From an uncultured Gemmatimonadota bacterium (GTDB lineage Bacteria > Gemmatimonadota > Gemmatimonadetes > Gemmatimonadales > Gemmatimonadaceae), in contig CAMLHT010000123.1 of assembly GCA_946479895.1 (NCBI GenBank), forward strand, positions 1 through 10,632: a stretch of 10,632 bases of DNA, given 5' to 3'. Shown here one piece after another: positions 7,360 through 10,632 of the stretch. The notes below the pieces were generated by a model. The model ran no database searches. It saw only the letters and a program-made list of their open reading frames with translations, and had not been told where the DNA came from. Every line of letters starts with the position of its first letter. The first letter of the stretch is position 1. Both the position numbers and the translations under genes were made by a program.

Positions 7360-8151
7360 TCAGCCCTGGTTCACCCAGGGATCGGATTCCATCCAGCCCG
7401 ACTCCGGCGCGAACAGGAAGACCATCGCCCCGTTCGCGAGCATCGGCAGCAGCTTCTGCGCGCGTGACTGCTCCACCGCCGGGCAACCCTCGCTCCGGCC
7501 GGCGCGCGTCGGCGTCACGTATGGTGCCCCATGCGCGACCACGCCGCGGGCGAGCGCGTTGTCGTTGAAGCCCTCCGACAATCCCTTGAGCCGCAGGCCG
7601 ATGGACGTGTAATGGCGACCACCCGACTTGCCGCTGAACTGGTACGTGTTCGTCGCGAGGTACAGGCCGAGCGAAGTCGCCGCGCTGCCCGACCGGTTCG
7701 AGAACCGCGTCGGCACGCCATTCCTGTCGGCGGCGGAGCCACGACCGTGCGCCACCGTGAACGGACCGTCCACAACCTGGAGCGTATTCATGTCGAAGAC
7801 GTAGCCGCGCGGCGTCGTGGCCGGGAGGCCGTAGTCGACGAAGTAGAGGTACGGCTTCTTCACGTCGTCGGGATGCGTCGCCTTGTACGCGAAGTAGCTG
7901 CGGAACGCATCCTCGAGCGCGCGCGGATGGCTCATCCGGCGCACCGACGCCGAAAGGGCCTCGACCGCGGACGTCGTCAGAGTCGCCAGGTCGGAAGCGG
8001 GCTCAGCAGTGGGCTTGGGCGCCACGAAAGCGACCGCAGCCGTCAGTACCGGACCCGACTTGTCGTGATCAGGAAGCAGGTAGCTCCCGCCGGCAAACAC
8101 CACGGCGGTCGCCCCCACGAGGACGTTCCCCACGTACTTCGGCAGCTTCAT
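7360..8151 (-). CDS. Murein L,D-transpeptidase-like protein (YkuD_2-type)
   Basis: This is a 263-residue protein with a strong Shine-Dalgarno sequence (AGGAGG, 7 nt before the ATG). Residues 8-26 are hydrophobic (VGNVLVGATAVVFAGGSYL) and act as a signal peptide or N-terminal anchor. A Pro/Ala-rich stretch to about residue 57 may be a linker. The catalytic part carries VAHGRGS (His135), VAHGAPYV (His207) and the signature GRSEGCPAV with nucleophile Cys223. That combination is typical of the 'murein L,D-transpeptidase catalytic domain' family (YkuD_2, PF13645). Family enzymes of the wider YkuD group form or trim peptidoglycan cross-links through a Cys acyl-enzyme in the periplasm. The biochemical activity of the YkuD_2 branch itself is less well documented, so I infer envelope remodelling. 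The length is normal and all expected catalytic residues are present. The gene is monocistronic, with its own promoter at 8231-8259. Confidence 0.92.
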   Translation of the reverse strand: MKLPKYVGNVLVGATAVVFAGGSYLLPDHDKSGPVLTAAVAFVAPKPTAEPASDLATLTTSAVEALSASVRRMSHPRALEDAFRSYFAYKATHPDDVKKPYLYFVDYGLPATTPRGYVFDMNTLQVVDGPFTVAHGRGSAADRNGVPTRFSNRSGSAATSLGLYLATNTYQFSGKSGGRHYTSIGLRLKGLSEGFNDNALARGVVAHGAPYVTPTRAGRSEGCPAVEQSRAQKLLPMLANGAMVFLFAPESGWMESDPWVNQG

Positions 8152-8158
8152 TCAGTGT

Positions 8159-8192
8159 CCTCCTGACGGGAAAAAAAATGGCCTCCAGGAGG
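8159..8192 (-). promoter_or_regulatory. Leader with Shine-Dalgarno and complementary anti-SD upstream of the L,D-transpeptidase
   Basis: On the minus strand the ribosome site AGGAGG (8159-8164) is exactly complementary to CCTCCT (8187-8192) located 22 nt upstream. An eight-T run (8171-8178) lies in the loop between them. An outer CAGT/ACTG match could extend the stem to the base next to the ATG. If folded, the leader would hide the ribosome site. This is a structural inference only, with no known riboswitch motif. Confidence 0.35.
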
Positions 8193-8230
8193 TTGTGACT
8201 GGACGCCACGACCCCTCTCGAACTTCTATG

Positions 8231-8259
8231 AATCTAGTAGATGGTTACTCCTATGTAAA
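8231..8259 (-). promoter_or_regulatory. Sigma-70-like promoter of the L,D-transpeptidase gene
   Basis: On the minus strand TTTACA (8254-8259, five of six to TTGACA) is followed after exactly 17 nt by TAGATT (8231-8236, four of six to TATAAT), inside the most AT-rich stretch of the window. The start point would be near 8224, giving a leader of about 73 nt. An inverted repeat TAAACC-N13-GGTTTA (8256-8280) overlaps the -35 box and could be an operator. Confidence 0.55.
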
Positions 8260-8336
8260 CCGTTTGTTTGTAAGGGTTTAGCTCGTCCGAAACCGCAGTG
8301 TTAACGAGCTCTGCAGGTGGTATTTCATTCACCCGC

Positions 8337-8342
8337 TAGACT
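8337..8342 (+). promoter_or_regulatory. Possible -10 box giving a leaderless LLM oxidoreductase transcript
   Basis: TAGACT fits the TANNNT pattern and ends 6 nt before the ATG at 8349. Transcription from it would therefore begin at or next to the start codon. There is no clear -35 box 16-18 nt upstream and no Shine-Dalgarno sequence before the ATG, which fits a leaderless message. Confidence 0.3.
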
Positions 8343-8348
8343 GGTGTC

Positions 8349-9335
8349 ATGACGCGCCTTTCCATCCTCGACCTGGCTCCCATCGTACAGGGTGGCACCG
8401 CCGCCCAGGCGTTCGAGAGCTCCCGCGATCTGGCCCGCCACGCCGAGCGGCTCGGATTCCACAGGTTCTGGCTCGCCGAGCATCACAGCATGCCGGGCAT
8501 CGCCAGCGCGGCAACGTCGATTGTCATCGCCCACGTTGCCGCCGCCACCTCCACCATCCGCGTCGGCGCCGGCGGCATCATGCTGCCGAACCACTCGCCG
8601 CTGCTGATCGCCGAACAATTCGGGACCCTCGAGACCCTCTTCCCCGGCCGCATCGACCTGGGACTCGGCCGGGCTCCCGGGTCGGATCCGGAGACAGCTC
8701 GCGCCCTTCGGAGAGACCCCGCGGCCGGCGACATGTTTCCGCGCGACGTGGACGAGCTGATGGCGTACTTCCGCGAGCCCTCGCCGGGCCAGAAGGTGCG
8801 GGCGGTTCCCGGCGCGGGGCTCGACATCCCAATCTGGATACTCGGCTCCAGCCTGTTCGGGGCGCAGCTCGCCGCGGCGTACGGGCTGCCGTTCGCCTTC
8901 GCGTCGCATTTCGCTCCGCGATTGCTCGACGACGCGCTGGCGATCTACCGCTCCACCTTCCGCGCGTCCGATCGGCTCGAGCGTCCGTACGCGATGGTCG
9001 GCGTGAGCATCATCGCCGCGGACACCGACGCCGAAGCGGCGCGACTCTTCACGTCGGTGCAGCAGTCATTCGTGAATCTGCGTCGCGGTCACCCCGTCAT
9101 GCTGCCGCCACCGCGCGACGACTTCGAGCGCGAGCTGACGCCGCACGATCGGCTGGCGCTGGCCGAGACGCTGTCGGAAGCCATTGTCGGCTCGGCGGAG
9201 GCGGTTCGCAGCCGAATGCGATCGCTGATCGACCGCACCCGGGCGGATGAGCTGATGATCGCGACGCAGGTCTACGATCAGCGGGCGCGCCGCCACTCCC
9301 TCGAGATCGTCGCCGAGGTGGCCGCGACGCTCTGA
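8349..9335 (+). CDS. LLM-class flavin-dependent oxidoreductase (YhbW-like)
   Basis: This 328-residue protein fits the bacterial luciferase-like monooxygenase fold, a TIM barrel that binds FMN or F420. Diagnostic stretches are the N-terminal LSILDLAPI (4-12), [17 protein letters not shown] (40-56), [16 protein letters not shown] (70-85) and [12 protein letters not shown] (100-111). These match the LLM subgroup that includes E. coli YhbW. Length is normal for the family, with no signal peptide, so it should be cytoplasmic. The substrate cannot be read from the sequence. Relatives use reduced flavin to oxygenate or reduce small molecules, but many remain uncharacterised. It is the only plus-strand gene in the window, divergent from the L,D-transpeptidase and convergent with the BNR-family gene, and is probably transcribed alone. 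The ATG at 8349 lacks a Shine-Dalgarno sequence. Confidence 0.93.
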   Translation: MTRLSILDLAPIVQGGTAAQAFESSRDLARHAERLGFHRFWLAEHHSMPGIASAATSIVIAHVAAATSTIRVGAGGIMLPNHSPLLIAEQFGTLETLFPGRIDLGLGRAPGSDPETARALRRDPAAGDMFPRDVDELMAYFREPSPGQKVRAVPGAGLDIPIWILGSSLFGAQLAAAYGLPFAFASHFAPRLLDDALAIYRSTFRASDRLERPYAMVGVSIIAADTDAEAARLFTSVQQSFVNLRRGHPVMLPPPRDDFERELTPHDRLALAETLSEAIVGSAEAVRSRMRSLIDRTRADELMIATQVYDQRARRHSLEIVAEVAATL

Positions 9336-9366
9336 CTGGCCGTCACGGCTCCGAGTACCGCATCTC

Positions 9367-9391
9367 TCCGGGTGTCGGGCGCTCGCCCGGA
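9367..9391. other. Small GC hairpin between convergent genes
   Basis: TCCGGG (9367-9372) pairs with CCCGGA (9386-9391). Alternatively CGGGC (9376-9380) pairs with GCCCG (9385-9389) around a 4-base loop. It sits in the 73-bp gap between two convergent stop codons, where a two-way terminator is expected. There is no T-run on either side, so termination here is uncertain and may depend on Rho. Confidence 0.3.
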
Positions 9392-9408
9392 ATACCCGCG
9401 CCCTGCGG

Positions 9409-10632
9409 TCATCGCGCGATTCGAGAGCCCTCGGCGCTCAGTGTGGCCCAGCGACGCATCAGTGCCGCCGCATCGGCTTGCGCCCGTCGCGCAGCATCCA
9501 GGCGAGCGGCGGTCGGCTCCATGTCGGCCGTCTGCATGGCGCTGATCGCTCCGGTGAGCGCGGAGCTCACGGTGAGGAGGTTCGCCGGAGCGGACGGCGC
9601 ACCACCGCGCCCGCCGCCGAAGCCTCCACCCCCGCCCCGTCCTCCGCGACCGCCACCGCCCGCGGCAGCCGCCGGGGCGATGGAGTCGATTCGTGCCTTG
9701 AGCGACGTGGCTTCCGCTCCCGACACGGAGGAGAGCTTCGCCGACAGCGCGCGGGCCTTCTCGTACGCCGCCTGCGCGTCCATCGCCGCCGCGTACATCG
9801 AGCGCGTCATCGTCGTGAGCATCGTCGCCGTGGCCGGCGCCAGCTTGACGCGCGGATCGAGCCTCAGCGTCAGCGGCTGGGTGTGCGTCTCGCCGTTGGC
9901 GGTGAGCCGCACGGTGTAATTCCCCGGTGCGGCCCATGGCGATCCGACGTTCGGGAACTGGCGCTGCGGCGTGGCGCCACCGCCGATTCCGAACGCGCCG
10001 TATTCACCGATCGGGTCATAGTGCAGGTCCCAGTAGTAGCGGTGCGAGCCGGCCTTGCCCGACAGTGTCACCGGCGGGGCCGGCCAGTAGAGCGGCACGC
10101 TGCAGTCGGCGGCCGCCGGATTCGCCTGGCAGACCTTGTTGTAGCCGGCCGGGTCGACCGCGGGGTGCGGGTTGCGCGCCGTGTCGGCGCTCGTGATGTG
10201 CCGGATCACGCGGCCGGACGCGTCGAGAATCTCGAGGAGCACGGAGCCACCGGCGTCGGCCGGCAGGTAGTAATCGATCGCGCCACCAGCCATCGGGTTC
10301 TCGCCGGCCGGGGTCTCGGGCGGCCAGGGCGTCGGATCGTTGGTGTTCGCGCGAATGCGGATCGCGTCGAGCGGCTTGAAGAGGAACGCCTTGCGGGCGG
10401 CCATGGCCTGCCGCGCCGCGGCGGCCTGACGCAGCGGCGTGACGTTGTCGAGGATCCAGAAGCCGCGGCCATGCGTGCCGGCCACGAGGTCGGCGCAGAG
10501 ACAGGTCGAGTCGTCCTTGACCTTGATGTCGCGGACGGAGATCGGTGGCATGTCGTACTTGAGCGACTCCCAGTGGTCACCGTCGTCGTACGAGACCCAC
10601 ACCTGGAGATCCGTCGCCGCGTAGAGGAGACC
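9409..10632 (-). CDS. Exported BNR/sortilin-like 'glycosyl hydrolase' family protein (N-terminus beyond right edge)
   Basis: The frame is open to the right edge, so only the last 407 codons are present and the start is not in the window. The visible part begins with a BNR/Asp-box repeat (GLLYAATDLQVWVSYDDGDHW), then DLVAGTHGRGFWILDNVTPLRQ, which is characteristic of the end of the propeller in large VPS10/sortilin-like proteins annotated as 'glycosyl hydrolase'. A beta-rich region follows (YWDLHYDP and PGNYTVRLTANGETHTQPL), resembling the FlgD/Ig-like C-terminal domain of this family. An Ala-rich helical segment comes next, interrupted by a Gly/Arg-rich linker encoded at 9601-9660. Whole family members are about 1,000-1,100 residues and secreted. 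No glycosidase active site is visible here, and enzymatic activity for the family is not established; a binding or scaffold role is equally possible. The stop at 9409-9411 faces the LLM gene. Confidence 0.88.
   Translation of the reverse strand, partial: GLLYAATDLQVWVSYDDGDHWESLKYDMPPISVRDIKVKDDSTCLCADLVAGTHGRGFWILDNVTPLRQAAAARQAMAARKAFLFKPLDAIRIRANTNDPTPWPPETPAGENPMAGGAIDYYLPADAGGSVLLEILDASGRVIRHITSADTARNPHPAVDPAGYNKVCQANPAAADCSVPLYWPAPPVTLSGKAGSHRYYWDLHYDPIGEYGAFGIGGGATPQRQFPNVGSPWAAPGNYTVRLTANGETHTQPLTLRLDPRVKLAPATATMLTTMTRSMYAAAMDAQAAYEKARALSAKLSSVSGAEATSLKARIDSIAPAAAAGGGGRGGRGGGGGFGGGRGGAPSAPANLLTVSSALTGAISAMQTADMEPTAARLDAARRAQADAAALMRRWATLSAEGSRIAR

Noticed and set aside
8182..8192. CCTCC-A-GGAGG as a local hairpin
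   Set aside because: A one-base loop cannot form. Pairing with the downstream Shine-Dalgarno sequence is the more sensible reading.
8325..8909. 194-codon minus-strand frame opposite the LLM gene
   Set aside because: The plus-strand LLM protein is family-matched over its length. The minus frame is Gly/Ala/Arg-rich and would span the LLM promoter and start.
1..10632. Mobile element, phage or defence island
   Set aside because: No transposase, integrase, restriction, toxin-antitoxin or phage-like protein is found in any frame, and no target-site duplications or tRNA gene were seen.

Overview
The window is very GC-rich. It carries several large exported proteins with beta-propeller repeats and Gly/Arg-rich linkers, plus a Ser/Thr kinase with a large extracytoplasmic tail. 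This style is typical of Gemmatimonadota (Gemmatimonadaceae-like soil bacteria). That assignment is an inference from gene content and composition, since no rRNA or marker gene is present. Six protein-coding genes are supported, five on the minus strand and one on the plus strand. No tRNA, rRNA, CRISPR array, transposase or integrase is visible.

Layout from left to right. (1) 1-2723, minus: a secreted protein with PD40/TolB-like propeller repeats fused to a metal-dependent amidohydrolase domain; its C-terminus lies off the left edge. (2) 2724-2932: intergenic, with a strong intrinsic terminator (2868-2899) that ends the next unit. (3) 2933-4123, minus: a cysteine-containing predicted lipoprotein of unknown function. 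It lies 23 bp downstream of (4) 4147-7215, minus: a 1022-residue membrane Ser/Thr kinase with a TolB/FlgO-like and TPR-like outer domain. The two probably form one operon. (5) 7216-7359: the operon's likely promoter region, holding GTGA/TCAC palindromes and a 25-bp-arm inverted repeat made of 14-nt units. (6) 7360-8151, minus: a YkuD_2-type murein L,D-transpeptidase-like protein. (7) 8152-8348: an AT-rich divergent control region with a good minus-strand promoter. (8) 8349-9335, plus: an LLM-class flavin-dependent oxidoreductase. (9) 9409-10632, minus: the C-terminal part of an exported BNR/sortilin-like 'glycosyl hydrolase' family protein, truncated at the right edge and convergent with the LLM gene.

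The genes do not form one pathway. The only strong functional unit is the kinase-lipoprotein pair: a transmembrane kinase with a large outside region, followed by a co-transcribed exported protein. The L,D-transpeptidase and the two propeller enzymes also act outside the cytoplasm, so the window is dominated by envelope and secreted functions. I found no clear new defence or mobile system. The most novel items are the uncharacterised lipoprotein tied to the kinase, the 14-nt-unit inverted repeat, and a possible ribosome-site-masking leader on the L,D-transpeptidase gene.
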